Part shown: piece by piece, positions 26,646 to 34,814 of the stretch
Layout of the letters: the number at the start of each line of letters is the position of its first letter
Numbering within the stretch: position 1 is the first letter of the stretch
From: Actinomycetota bacterium
GTDB lineage: Bacteria; Actinomycetota; Acidimicrobiia; Acidimicrobiales; Poriferisodalaceae
DNA length: 64,000 bases
NCBI GenBank assembly: GCA_014238065.1
Contig: JABABU010000020.1
Location: 1-64,000, forward strand
Reading direction: 5' to 3'
The notes under the pieces: generated by a model
What the model was told of the DNA's origin: nothing
The model's input: the letters and a program-made list of their open reading frames with translations, nothing else
The model's database searches: none
Position numbers and translations under genes: made by a program

Positions 26646-27404
26646 CTACGTCCGAAGCTGATAGAGCACGATGCCAGCTGTGACAGCCACATTCAAGCTC
26701 TCGACTGGCGCCCTCATGGAAAGGGTGACATGTCCATCCAGGTGCGCTTCGACCTCGTCGGACAACCCAGCTCCCTCGCTACCGAGGACGATCACCACAG
26801 GTCGCGATCTGTCGAGTTCGCGCGGATCATCACCTCCGGCCATCGCTGCTCCGATACGGGAGAACCCCGCAGTCTCGAAGTGTCGCAGCGCATCGGCTGC
26901 AGAGACACCATCGACCACCCGGGTCGCAGCGATGTTTCCCGCCGATGCTCGCACAGCTCTTGGCGAGTACGGGTCAGCGCTGCCGTTGGCGACGACGACG
27001 CCGGCTCCGGTCGCGGCCGCAATTCGAACAACAGCGCCGACGTTGCCGGGATCCTGAACCGCGTCCAACAACACGACCACGTTCGCATCATCGAGGTCGT
27101 CTAGGACACACGGTTCGAACTGGGCGAGCGCCAAGACACCTTGGGCGCTCGCGGCGTCTGAAATCCGGTCGAGCACGTGCCGTTCGACGACGTGCACGAC
27201 CGCAGGGTCGATGAACTCGACGTCGTTTCGCTCGGGGTCGTCGGTGAACACCGACTCGAGAGTCGCACCACAATCGGCGAATGTCCTCAACGCACGAGGC
27301 CCGTCCACAACGAGCGTGTGCTCGTCGCGACGGGCTGAGCGGTCACGGACCAAACGCGCCAGGCGTTTGATGCGTGGGTTGCTCGGCGACAGCGGTGCTG
27401 TCAC
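26646..27404 (-). CDS. TrmH/SpoU-family RNA 2'-O-methyltransferase
   Basis: This protein of about 252 aa has an N-terminal substrate-binding domain (NPRIKRLARLVRDRSARRD) and a SPOUT catalytic domain. The knot motifs are visible: LLDAVQDPGNVGAVVRIAAA, VIVLGSEGAGLSDE and MRAPVESLNVAVTAG. It should methylate a ribose in 23S rRNA or tRNA. The frame opens at a TTG at 27449 inside rplT; GTG 27404 is preferred because it clears most of rplT and keeps the whole conserved region. Placement directly after rplT is common in Gram-positives. Confidence 0.88.
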   Translation of the reverse strand: MTAPLSPSNPRIKRLARLVRDRSARRDEHTLVVDGPRALRTFADCGATLESVFTDDPERNDVEFIDPAVVHVVERHVLDRISDAASAQGVLALAQFEPCVLDDLDDANVVVLLDAVQDPGNVGAVVRIAAATGAGVVVANGSADPYSPRAVRASAGNIAATRVVDGVSAADALRHFETAGFSRIGAAMAGGDDPRELDRSRPVVIVLGSEGAGLSDEVEAHLDGHVTLSMRAPVESLNVAVTAGIVLYQLRT

Positions 27405-27426
27405 TGACGTCCCGGCCGAGACAGGC

Positions 27427-27783
27427 TCAGGCCTGGGCGTCCTGGGCAACCTTCACCAAACTGGCAAAGGCCTCAGGATCGGTGATGGCGAGGTCGGCAA
27501 GGACCTTTCGATCGACCTCGACACCAGCGGTATGCAGACCGTTGATGAATCGGCTGTAGCTCATTCCGTGCTCGCGTGATGCGGCGTTGATGCGCTGGAT
27601 CCACAGCTTGCGGAACTCACCCTTACGGGCCCGGCGGTCGCGGAACGCGTACTGGCCGGAGTGCATGACCTGTTCATTCGCGGCTCGGTATGAGCGGCTC
27701 TTGTTGCCGTAGTAGCCCTTGGCCTTTTCGAGAGTTGCGCGGCGATGTTTTCTTGATGCCACTGAGCGTTTGACGCGTGCCAT
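27427..27783 (-). CDS. rplT: 50S ribosomal protein L20
   Basis: This 118-aa basic protein has family length. The N-terminal tail ([20 protein letters not shown] then [16 protein letters not shown]) and the [19 protein letters not shown] block are diagnostic for L20, an early 23S assembly protein. In other bacteria it represses its own operon. It is the third gene of infC-rpmI-rplT. Confidence 0.98.
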   Translation of the reverse strand: MARVKRSVASRKHRRATLEKAKGYYGNKSRSYRAANEQVMHSGQYAFRDRRARKGEFRKLWIQRINAASREHGMSYSRFINGLHTAGVEVDRKVLADLAITDPEAFASLVKVAQDAQA

Positions 27784-27849
27784 GTGAGCTTCCTTTCTGA
27801 AAGAGATTTCGTGTCAGGGGTGAAATGAGACAGTGAAGCCAAGGGTGTT

Positions 27850-28047
27850 TCAGCGCTCGCCGAGCAGGCGCTTCATTCGAGGCTGGTCTGCAGCGACGAC
27901 TTCGGCCTCGTGAGCTAGGCGACGCTTACGCGTCGACGATTTCTTCTCGAGGATATGGCTACGGTTGCGCTGACGGCGGACAAGCTTTCCGGATCCGCTT
28001 TTCTTGATGCGCTTGGCCGCACCCTTGTGCGTCTTCATCTTTGGCAT
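27850..28047 (-). CDS. rpmI: 50S ribosomal protein L35
   Basis: This 65-aa protein begins MPKMKTHKGAAKRIK, the L35 signature, and has the usual length and charge. ATG 28047 is chosen; the frame extends upstream to 28101 without conservation. The 66-bp gap to rplT and 141-bp gap to infC are larger than elsewhere in the cluster, and the latter holds strong hairpins. Confidence 0.98.
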   Translation of the reverse strand: MPKMKTHKGAAKRIKKSGSGKLVRRQRNRSHILEKKSSTRKRRLAHEAEVVAADQPRMKRLLGER

Positions 28048-28072
28048 GGCGTGGAATCTCCATCTGTGAGGG

Positions 28073-28174
28073 CCGACCTGGGTCGGTACTTCGTTGCTCA
28101 CGGCTGCGCTGACACGCAGCGCACGCTCGCCTGGTCTTCAGGATGGGCATGCGTCTCATGAGAGGCGGATGCCC
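28073..28174 (-). promoter_or_regulatory. structured spacer between infC and rpmI
   Basis: Three inverted repeats fill most of the 141-bp spacer: 28145-28174 (GGGCAT/ATGCCC plus an inner six-pair stem with an ATGA loop), 28103-28120 (GCTGCG/CGCAGC, perfect) and 28073-28086 (CCGACC/GGTCGG). None has a T-run. They could be an mRNA-stabilising or translational-control element for L35-L20; no function is shown. Confidence 0.45.
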
Positions 28175-28188
28175 GACGAGTGTGAGGC

Positions 28189-28887
28189 TCAGTTCGTTGG
28201 TTCTGTGGTTGCGGTCACGGCGGCAGCGTCGCTCTCGACAGGTGCGTGTACGGCCGTCGATTCTTCAGTCGCTCCAGTTGCGTTGTCTTGAGATGATCCG
28301 TCCGCAGACTTCGCTTTCCTTGCTGCTGCCGCCTGTGCACGCTTGTCCGGGCTCAGGACCATGGTCATGTTGCGACCGTCGAGCTTGGCTCTCTGGTCGA
28401 CCTTGCCGACGTGATCAACCGATTCAGCAACACGGTCGAGAATCTGCATACCCAACTCCGGGTGTGCCATTTCTCGGCCACGGAACATGATGGTGATCTT
28501 CACCTTGCTGCCTTGACCGAGGAACTGCTCGACCTTGCGCGTCTTGGTGTTGAAGTCGCCGATGCCGATCTTCGGACGGTATTTCATCTCCTTCAGGCTG
28601 GCGTGCGAAGACTTCCTTCTGGACTCCTTCGCTCGCTGAGCTGCCTCGTACTTGTATTTCCCGTAGTCCATGATGCGACACACGGGAGGGTTGGCTCCAG
28701 CGGCTACCTCAACGAGGTCGAGATCTGCGGCACGAGCGATCGAAAGAGCTTCGGGGAGGGGCTTGATACCGATCTGTTCGCCATCTCCCCCGACCAGGCG
28801 TACTTCCCTGGCCCGGATGCGATCGTTGATCCGCGGTTCGTCGTCGACTGGGGGCACTATTTCCGGACCTGTTGGACCAAAGGACAT
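28189..28887 (-). CDS. infC: translation initiation factor IF-3
   Basis: This 232-aa IF-3 keeps 30S subunits free and checks the start codon. The N-terminal domain has EPRINDRIRAREVRLVG and the Tyr-rich DYGKYKYE; the C-terminal domain has EMKYRPKIGIGDFNTK and LGQGSKVKITIMFRGREM. A 50-residue low-complexity Ala/Thr/Ser tail is extra. The start is a normal ATG with a strong AGGAG at 28889-28893, unlike the rare AUU used by infC in enteric bacteria, so start-codon autoregulation is unlikely. A terminator-like hairpin lies immediately upstream. Confidence 0.97.
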   Translation of the reverse strand: MSFGPTGPEIVPPVDDEPRINDRIRAREVRLVGGDGEQIGIKPLPEALSIARAADLDLVEVAAGANPPVCRIMDYGKYKYEAAQRAKESRRKSSHASLKEMKYRPKIGIGDFNTKTRKVEQFLGQGSKVKITIMFRGREMAHPELGMQILDRVAESVDHVGKVDQRAKLDGRNMTMVLSPDKRAQAAAARKAKSADGSSQDNATGATEESTAVHAPVESDAAAVTATTEPTN

Positions 28888-28897
28888 TCTCCTGGTG

Positions 28898-28934
28898 AAA
28901 AAGCTCGAGCGGACACCAAACCCGGTGCCCGCTC
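28898..28934 (-). terminator. candidate transcription attenuator in the infC leader
   Basis: On the minus strand a hairpin with outer arms GAGCGG/CCGCTC and inner CACC/GGTG around a six-base loop (28907-28934) is followed within a few bases by TTTTT (28902-28898), then directly by the infC AGGAG. The 3' arm heptamer GTGTCCG occurs again upstream in the same leader (28988-28994) and could pair with the same 5' arm, giving a competing structure. This layout resembles L20-type attenuation of infC operons known in Bacillus, but the effector is unproven. Confidence 0.65.
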
Positions 28935-29073
28935 TCCGTACGCCGCGACCAGGCGGCCCGAAGGCTGCTCTTGCCGAGAAGACCTCTCGGACACAAGGAA
29001 CAGTGACTGCACAATGCAGGTGTCTTGGTGGAGAGGTGGAGGGTGAGCCCCGCTTGTTCTGTTGTCTGGTTGA

Positions 29074-29102
29074 AGGGTATCAGCACGAGCGTTGCGGCCC
29101 AA
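29074..29102 (-). promoter_or_regulatory. candidate infC promoter
   Basis: The minus strand has TTGGGC (29097-29102), a 17-base spacer and TACCCT (29074-29079), fitting the actinobacterial TAnnnT -10 consensus. It would give a leader of about 180 nt that contains both copies of the GTGTCCG heptamer and the terminator hairpin. The -35 matches only its first three bases. Confidence 0.4.
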
Positions 29103-29165
29103 CAGTGCCCATGCGACGCGGCCGAGTATCGTCGTACACCCTGAACCCGAACGCCGGAGCGAGAT

Positions 29166-29657
29166 GTGAGTCTGTGGACACCTGACGGAGAGCACCCCGT
29201 CGATCAAGGACGCTCCCAAGAGCCTGCGCCAGTCGGCGACGACCACGGCAGCAACTACGACGACCTCGACCCGGAGGCAGCCGCGAGAGTCCAAGAACAG
29301 CTGGCCCAGGCTCAGGCTCAGCTGTTGGCCGCTCCGGTGGACCAGGTCGTCTCCAACCATGTCATGGGGTTGTTCGAACTCGCGGCGCTTCATCTCCGGG
29401 TCGAAGATCCTGACCTTGAAGCTGCGCGCCTTCCGATCGACGCGATGGGGCTTCTGGTCGACAACCTCGGCGATCGTCTGGCTGATCACGACACGCTTGC
29501 TTCGGCATTGACCCAGCTCAGGATGGCCTATGTCGAAGTGAAGAAGCACTTCGATGCCGCCGGAGCCGATCCGGGCAGCGACGAAGGCGGCGAGACCACC
29601 GTCGAGGAAGATGATGTGACCGACGGCGATGTCATCGAATCGGACTTTCTCCAGTAA
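29166..29657 (+). CDS. DUF1844 family protein
   Basis: This 163-aa acidic protein has a central helical region, VVSNHVMGLFELAALHLR then LPIDAMGLLVDNLGDRL and ALTQLRMAYVEVKKHF, that resembles DUF1844. A low-complexity acidic N-terminus and tail surround it. GTG start with GGAGCGA seven bases upstream. It is divergent from infC, a placement seen for DUF1844 genes in other actinobacteria. Function is unknown. The 207 bp between it and hisG contain only a weak hairpin (29758-29773). Confidence 0.8.
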   Translation: MSLWTPDGEHPVDQGRSQEPAPVGDDHGSNYDDLDPEAAARVQEQLAQAQAQLLAAPVDQVVSNHVMGLFELAALHLRVEDPDLEAARLPIDAMGLLVDNLGDRLADHDTLASALTQLRMAYVEVKKHFDAAGADPGSDEGGETTVEEDDVTDGDVIESDFLQ

Positions 29658-29864
29658 ATCCTCTTTGTCGGTTTTCTCAATCGATCTCAGGTAGGCGACT
29701 GCGTCTTTGCCGATCGTCTGACCCTTTTTGATTTTTCGGTGCTGTCCTTGATCAGCCCGACGCGTTGGCGTCGTCGCAATTCGCGTGCTGGCCGGCAAGC
29801 GGACTCGGCGTTGAGGACTTCGTTGCCGCAGTGGGGGCGCAGAAAATGCGTGAGCGGTTCAGGT

Positions 29865-30740
29865 TCAGGGCACGATCTTCGAGATGGGGAGTTCGAGGAT
29901 GTCGGTCGCGCCCGCTTCACGAAGTTCAGGGATGAGAATGTTGATCTCGGACTTCGAAACGACCGACTCGACCGCGTACCCGATGCCACCGAAGAGTTCG
30001 TTGACGGTCGGCACCTTGGCCGAAGGGAGAATCTCGATCACCTTGTCGAGTCCCTCCGGTGAGACATTCGCCTTCACCAACACACGTCCTCTGGCGTCGA
30101 GGACGCCGTCGAGCAACGTCTTGATCTGCTCCATCGCCTTGCGCCTGGCGTGGTCTGCATAGGCGGCGGGGTTGGCAACGAGCTCGGTGTAGCTCTCGAG
30201 CATGGTGTCGAGAATCTTCAAACCCGCGGCCCGGATCGCCCTGCCCGTCTCGGTGATGTCGACAACGCAGTCGACGATGTCCGGAGCCTTGGCTTCGGTG
30301 GCGCCGTAGCTCAAACGGATGTCGGCCTCGACACCGGCCCGAGCGAAGTAGCGCCTGGTCAGCTCCGGGTATTCGCTGGACACCCTCACCCCCTGCGGGA
30401 GATCGGACACCTGAGCCCATGGCGAATCTTCTGGTACTGCTACGACGATCCGGACAGGCCGCGACGTGTTCTTCGAATACTGCATCGTGCCGAGCGAAAC
30501 AACGTCACTCGATGTCTCCTCGATCCAGTCACGTCCTGTGATTCCCAGGTCGAAGAGTCCGTCGGCGACGTAGCCGCCGATCTCCTGGGGACGCAGGATT
30601 CGTACCTCATCGATACGGGGATCGTTGACCGTGGCTCTGTAGTCGACGTCCGAGCTACGCCTGATGCTGAGATCGGCCTCGTCGAACAGGGCAAGCGTTG
30701 CCTTCTCCAGCGAACCCTTGGGGAGCACAAGCTTCAACAT
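29865..30740 (-). CDS. hisG: ATP phosphoribosyltransferase
   Basis: This 291-aa long-form HisG catalyses the first step of histidine synthesis. It begins LVLPKGSLEKATLALF; the phosphoribosyl-binding DIVDCVVDITETGRAIRA is clear, and the final 75 residues are the ACT-like histidine-binding regulatory domain (VLVKANVSPEGLDKVIEILP). No HisZ is needed for this form. It stands without other his genes; hisE is not adjacent. Confidence 0.96.
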   Translation of the reverse strand: MLKLVLPKGSLEKATLALFDEADLSIRRSSDVDYRATVNDPRIDEVRILRPQEIGGYVADGLFDLGITGRDWIEETSSDVVSLGTMQYSKNTSRPVRIVVAVPEDSPWAQVSDLPQGVRVSSEYPELTRRYFARAGVEADIRLSYGATEAKAPDIVDCVVDITETGRAIRAAGLKILDTMLESYTELVANPAAYADHARRKAMEQIKTLLDGVLDARGRVLVKANVSPEGLDKVIEILPSAKVPTVNELFGGIGYAVESVVSKSEINILIPELREAGATDILELPISKIVP

Positions 30741-30783
30741 GACGGTCCACGGTATCGGTGACCACCCGGAATGCCAGGCTCGA

Positions 30784-31467
30784 TTACTCGATGTCGCCGA
30801 TCAGATGGCCCATCCTGAGCTTCTTCGTGCGCAGGTACGCAGCATTCTCCGGATTGGGCGACGAAACGCTCTCGAGTCGCTCGCCAACATCGATGCCGTG
30901 CTCGATGAGGCGGCTGATCTTCTCGGGGTTGTTGGTCAACAGACGGATGGTCGAGACACCGAGTGCCTCGATGATGGCCGCGCCCACCGCGTAGTCCCGA
31001 TCGTCGATCGGCAGGCCAAGAGCGATGTTGGCATCAACCGTGTCACTGCCCTCGTCCTGCAGTCCATAGGCGGCGATCTTGTGCCCGATACCGATACCGC
31101 GGCCCTCGTGACCGCGCAGATACACCACGACTCCTCTGCCCACGCCCGCAATCCGCTCCAGTGCGTCGTGCAGTTGGTTGCCGCAGTCACAGCGCAGTGA
31201 GGCAATGATGTCACCGGTGAGGCACTCACTGTGCACCCTGGTCAGGACCGGTTCGTCGGTGCCGATGTCTCCGACATGCAGTGCAAGGTGCTCCGTTCCG
31301 GCGCTGTCGCGGAAGACCTGGCCGACGAACTCACCGAAGATCGTCGGGATTCGGGCCTTGGAGACCCACTCGACGCTTGCGGCGCGGCGCGCTGAACCGT
31401 TCGTCTCCGTACGCGAACCGGCCACGTCGAACCTGGTTCGCACGTCGCCTCGAAGATCATCGGTCAT
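30784..31467 (-). CDS. ribA: GTP cyclohydrolase II
   Basis: This 227-aa enzyme opens GTP for riboflavin synthesis. The Zn-binding ECLTGDIIASLRCDCGNQL has Cys-x10-Cys-x-Cys. YLRGHEGRGIGIGHKIAAY holds the catalytic Arg, and LLTNNPEKI follows. ATG 31467 removes a non-conserved extension to 31572. The usual DHBP synthase half of actinobacterial RibBA fusions is missing, so RibB must be encoded elsewhere. It follows ribD after 61 bp. Confidence 0.93.
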   Translation of the reverse strand: MTDDLRGDVRTRFDVAGSRTETNGSARRAASVEWVSKARIPTIFGEFVGQVFRDSAGTEHLALHVGDIGTDEPVLTRVHSECLTGDIIASLRCDCGNQLHDALERIAGVGRGVVVYLRGHEGRGIGIGHKIAAYGLQDEGSDTVDANIALGLPIDDRDYAVGAAIIEALGVSTIRLLTNNPEKISRLIEHGIDVGERLESVSSPNPENAAYLRTKKLRMGHLIGDIE

Positions 31468-31528
31468 CGCGTTCCTCGCCCATCGGCGGTCTCGCACCAG
31501 CGTGGCCCGAGGGCACCATTCTGGCGAC

Positions 31529-32551
31529 TCACAGCGTAATCTCCGCATTCGGGTCATCATCTCCGGGCTCAATGGTGACCCTGATGTCCTTTCCGATCAG
31601 CTTGACGTCGACAGTCTGGCCCCTCCACACGTCGGCCATCGATGCCGAACCTCGACCTGCGAGCAACGGCCGCGACCGGTCTGAGCCCATGAGCGCCGGC
31701 GCGAGGTAGATGACGTACCGGTCGACGAAGCCACCGTCGTGAAAGTCGGCCGCGACCTGTGCACCTCCTTCGACCAGTAGATCGATCACACCATCACCAC
31801 CGATCGATCGGAGCACGTCGTGGAGGTCGCCCGAGAGCTCGGTACAGGGGTGAACGGCTGCACTAGCGGGAGCACTGCCGAGGACATACCGAGCAGGATC
31901 AGTCCCCGCTACGTGTCGAACCGTGAGCGAAGGATCATCAGACCTGACCGTGCCCGCTCCGACGATGATGCCGTCGCTCGCAGCTCGGAGCGCATGCACG
32001 TCGGCTCTGGCTTCGTCTCCGGTAATCCACTGGCTCGAGTCGTCTGCAGCTGCGGTTCTGCCGTCCATCGTCGCCGCCATCTTCAAGGTGACGAAAGGGC
32101 GGCCATGGATCCGATGGTGGACGTAGGAGCGCATCTGGCGGGCGACCTCATCGGCGCACACACCCACTTCGACGCTGATGCCGGCGGCCCTCAGGCTGTC
32201 GACTCCGGAGCCGGAGACCAAAGGATCCGGATCGAGCATGCCAACCACAACCCTGCGAACACCGGCCGCAATCAGCGCGTCCGTACATGGTCCTGTTCGC
32301 CCCTGGTGGTTACATGGCTCCAGAGTCGTGAAGACCGTGCTGTCGCGCATCGAGGTGCCGGAAGCTGCTGCCGCTGTCATGGCAACGATCTCGGCGTGCG
32401 GGCCCCCAGGGGGCGTTGTTACGCCACGATGAGTCGACCCATCCGCGGCGGCGACAAGCGCCCCGACACACGGGTTTGGAGCCGTCCGAGCCGGAGCGTC
32501 AGCGGCAGCCAGAACTGCTTCGAGCATGAAGCCCCTGTCGGACTCTGGCAC
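31529..32551 (-). CDS. ribD: bifunctional riboflavin-specific deaminase/reductase
   Basis: This 340-aa protein has an N-terminal deaminase domain with Zn ligands HAE and PCNHQGRTGPC, and a C-terminal RibD_C reductase domain (RPFVTLKMAATMDGRTAA, then LLVEGGAQVAADF). It performs steps two and three of riboflavin synthesis. It is ten bases downstream of the moaB-like gene and upstream of ribA, so rib genes are partly clustered here. Confidence 0.94.
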   Translation of the reverse strand: MPESDRGFMLEAVLAAADAPARTAPNPCVGALVAAADGSTHRGVTTPPGGPHAEIVAMTAAAASGTSMRDSTVFTTLEPCNHQGRTGPCTDALIAAGVRRVVVGMLDPDPLVSGSGVDSLRAAGISVEVGVCADEVARQMRSYVHHRIHGRPFVTLKMAATMDGRTAAADDSSQWITGDEARADVHALRAASDGIIVGAGTVRSDDPSLTVRHVAGTDPARYVLGSAPASAAVHPCTELSGDLHDVLRSIGGDGVIDLLVEGGAQVAADFHDGGFVDRYVIYLAPALMGSDRSRPLLAGRGSASMADVWRGQTVDVKLIGKDIRVTIEPGDDDPNAEITL

Positions 32552-32561
32552 GGTCAGGCGA

Positions 32562-33050
32562 TCAGTGGTCGGTCGGCGAACCGGCGAGTAGACGTAACGC
32601 GTGCGGCAAGATGTCGACCACTGCTTCGAGGCACTCGACGCATCCCTTCGGGCTACCAGGGGTGTTCAGGATCAGCGTAGTCCCGCGGGTGCCGGCGATT
32701 CCGCGGCTCAATCTGCCGAGCGGGTTCACGAGTCGCATGGCTTCTGCCAGTCCAGGTGCCTCTCTGTCGATGACCGCTCGCGTTCCCTCCGGCGTCAGGT
32801 CGCGATCGGTGAATCCGGTTCCTCCGGTGCTGACGATGAGCCCGGTGAAGCCATCGCTCATCTCCGTCATCGCCGCCGCGACCGACTCGACACCGTCCTC
32901 CGTCGCTGTTGCCTCGATCACGTCGAACCCGTGACTGACCAATGCCTCAGTGAGCGCAGTTCCGCTCTTGTCTTGCCTCGTGCCGTAGATCACACCATCG
33001 GAGACGGTGAGGACCTTCGCTTGCAGAACTGGCCCAGGGCGGTGCGACAT
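32562..33050 (-). CDS. MoaB/MogA-family molybdenum cofactor protein
   Basis: This 162-aa protein has the MoCF-binding fold. Motifs are VLTVSDGVIYGTRQDKSG, VSTGGTGFTDRDLTPEGTR (the molybdopterin-binding GGTG and TP region) and LNTPGSPKGCVECLEAV near the end. It should adenylylate molybdopterin or be the related MoaB. No other Mo-cofactor gene is in the window. It is divergent from the DUF6457 gene. Confidence 0.9.
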   Translation of the reverse strand: MSHRPGPVLQAKVLTVSDGVIYGTRQDKSGTALTEALVSHGFDVIEATATEDGVESVAAAMTEMSDGFTGLIVSTGGTGFTDRDLTPEGTRAVIDREAPGLAEAMRLVNPLGRLSRGIAGTRGTTLILNTPGSPKGCVECLEAVVDILPHALRLLAGSPTDH

Positions 33051-33162
33051 CGCCGCAGGATATCCGTGGGAGCCCAGGGTTCACGAGTCAGTGCCGGTCG
33101 CATGTTGTGGATCGCGCCCGATCGGGCCAAGCTTCCTCGTCAACATCGTGAGGGAGAGCCAG

Positions 33163-33411
33163 ATGTCAGACAAGTCGAGCCCGGGCGAGTCGAGGACCGC
33201 AGCTGACTGGATAGCGGCCTTTGCCGATGAACTCGGCGTCGAAGCTCCTGACCAGGCGACGATCGACACGCTGCTCGACCTGGCTGGAGTGGCGGCCCAT
33301 TCTTCAGAGCGGGTAGCAGCACCGATCGCGTGCTACCTGCTCGGGGTTGCCGGAGTGCCCGCCGGTGATGGTATGACCATCGCAAACCGAGTGGCGGAAG
33401 CTGGTCGATGA
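33163..33411 (+). CDS. DUF6457 family small protein
   Basis: This 82-aa protein reads ADWIAAFADELGVEAP and VAAHSSERVAAPIACYLLGV, matching the DUF6457 pattern often encoded beside molybdenum-cofactor genes in actinobacteria. AGGGAGAG precedes the ATG at 33163; the frame opens earlier at 33007 without conservation. Its stop overlaps the next start (ATGA). Function is unknown. Confidence 0.75.
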   Translation: MSDKSSPGESRTAADWIAAFADELGVEAPDQATIDTLLDLAGVAAHSSERVAAPIACYLLGVAGVPAGDGMTIANRVAEAGR

Positions 33412-34217
33412 GCCAACCGTCCGAGATCTATACGCACGGCCACCAGCCTGCTGTGGTCGCCCAGCACGCACGACGAACAGCCGAGTCCTGCTCACATCGA
33501 CTGCTGGAGGTGGTGCGGCCCTCCGACGTCATTCTGGACGTCGGGTGTGGGCCTGGCAGCATCTCCATCGGGCTCGCGAAAGCAGTGCCGAAGGGCAGAG
33601 TCGATGCCATCGATGTCGCAGAGCCCGTCCTCTCCGACGCTGTGACTCTCGCCGACGAAAGCCGCCTCAACAATGTCAGCTTCGCCGTCGGCGATGCGTA
33701 CGCGCTCGATGCCCACGACGACTCGTACGACGCTGTCCATGCCCACCAGGTACTGCAGCACCTCACTCGGCCAGTCGATGCTCTGCGAGAGATGGGTCGC
33801 GTCGCGAAGCCAGGTGGAATCGTTGCGGTGCGAGATGCCGACTACGGCTCGTTCGTTCACGCTCCGGTCAACCCGGCGCTCGACGAGTGGCTGGTGATGT
33901 ACCACGCAGTTGCGCGTCACAACGGAGCTGAGCCCGACGCCGGTAGACATCTCTTGGCCTGGTGCAACGCCGCCGGATTCACTTCCGTCGAGATCACGTC
34001 CGACACCTGGACCTTCGCCGATGCCGAGTCCTGTCTCAACTGGGGCGACTCGTGGGCCGAACGTACGCTCCATTCCGGCCTCGGTCGACAGGCCGTCGAG
34101 TACGGCATCGCGACGCAGTCAGATCTCGAGCGAATGGCTGCCGCCTGGCGATCGTGGGCTCGAGACGCCGACGCCGTATACCTTCTCACCCACGTCACCG
34201 CCCTGGCCACCCTGTGA
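33408..34217 (+). CDS. class I SAM-dependent methyltransferase
   Basis: This 269-aa UbiE-like protein has motif I ILDVGCGPGSISIGLA, an acidic motif II (VDAIDVAEP), NNVSFAVGDAYALDAHDDSY and the motif-IV-like HAHQVLQHLTRPVDALREM. The substrate cannot be inferred; the C-terminal half resembles small-molecule methyltransferases of secondary metabolism. It is coupled to the DUF6457 gene by ATGA and ends at a strong hairpin. Confidence 0.88.
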   Translation: MSQPSEIYTHGHQPAVVAQHARRTAESCSHRLLEVVRPSDVILDVGCGPGSISIGLAKAVPKGRVDAIDVAEPVLSDAVTLADESRLNNVSFAVGDAYALDAHDDSYDAVHAHQVLQHLTRPVDALREMGRVAKPGGIVAVRDADYGSFVHAPVNPALDEWLVMYHAVARHNGAEPDAGRHLLAWCNAAGFTSVEITSDTWTFADAESCLNWGDSWAERTLHSGLGRQAVEYGIATQSDLERMAAAWRSWARDADAVYLLTHVTALATL

Positions 34218-34236
34218 CAAGGGCCAGACCCTTGTC
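34216..34236. terminator. perfect 8-bp hairpin between convergent genes
   Basis: Arms GACAAGGG and CCCTTGTC enclose CCAGA and overlap the methyltransferase stop codon. The convergent Lrp-type gene ends at 34243. A symmetric GC-rich stem at this junction is a plausible two-way terminator, though no T-run follows. Confidence 0.5.
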
Positions 34237-34242
34237 GCAGCC

Positions 34243-34719
34243 CTACACGTAGTCCAGAGGTAGAGCTGTCGTGACTTTCATGCGTTCCATAGCGAAGCTC
34301 GACCGCACGTCGTACAGATCGATGACCTCTATCAGGCGACGGTAGAAATCGTCGTAGGCGGAGATGTCGGGCACGACCACCTTCAACAAGTAGTCGATCT
34401 CTCCGGACATGCGGTAGGCCTCGACGATCTCGGGAAAGGTCTCGATGCCGGCCCTGAACTCGGCAAGCCATTCCGCGGAGTGCCGATTGGTCCTGATCTC
34501 GACCAGCACGGTGACAGCAACGTTCAGCGAACCGGGATCCATGAGGGCAACACGTTTCGCGATGACGCCGTCGGCGCCGAGGCGCTGGATGCGACGCCAA
34601 CAAGGTGTCGCAGTGAGGCCGACGAGGTCGGCGATCTCGCGAACGCTCCTGTCGGCGTCCTCCTGCAACAAAAGCACGATTTCCCGATCAACTAGGTCAA
34701 GATGAGCACGTTCTACCAT
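34243..34719 (-). CDS. Lrp/AsnC family transcriptional regulator
   Basis: This 158-aa protein has an N-terminal helix-turn-helix (LVDREIVLLLQEDADRSVRE then IADLVGLTATPCWRRIQRL) and a C-terminal RAM/ACT-like effector domain (VTVLVEIR, AYRMSGEIDYLLKVVVPD). It probably senses an amino acid. A TAATAT element lies only six bases before the ATG, suggesting a leaderless or nearly leaderless mRNA. It is divergent from the DUF6356 gene across a very AT-rich 95 bp that may hold its own binding sites. Confidence 0.92.
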   Translation of the reverse strand: MVERAHLDLVDREIVLLLQEDADRSVREIADLVGLTATPCWRRIQRLGADGVIAKRVALMDPGSLNVAVTVLVEIRTNRHSAEWLAEFRAGIETFPEIVEAYRMSGEIDYLLKVVVPDISAYDDFYRRLIEVIDLYDVRSSFAMERMKVTTALPLDYV

Positions 34720-34814
34720 TAATTAATATTATCGAAGAACGTTCACACATATCTGAATCATTTCTCGACATCTTTTGGAATGTTTATCTCGGACTTCCTG
34801 TCTACGGTGGACAC
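34720..34814. promoter_or_regulatory. AT-rich divergent promoter region
   Basis: This spacer includes TTAATTAATATTAT beside the lrp start and is markedly richer in A and T than its surroundings. It must contain promoters for both flanking genes and is the natural place for Lrp-type binding. No exact -35/-10 pair was convincing. Confidence 0.35.

Noticed and set aside
28857-29798. 313-codon minus-strand frame
   Set aside because: It is antisense to the DUF1844 gene and covers the infC leader; composition is not protein-like.
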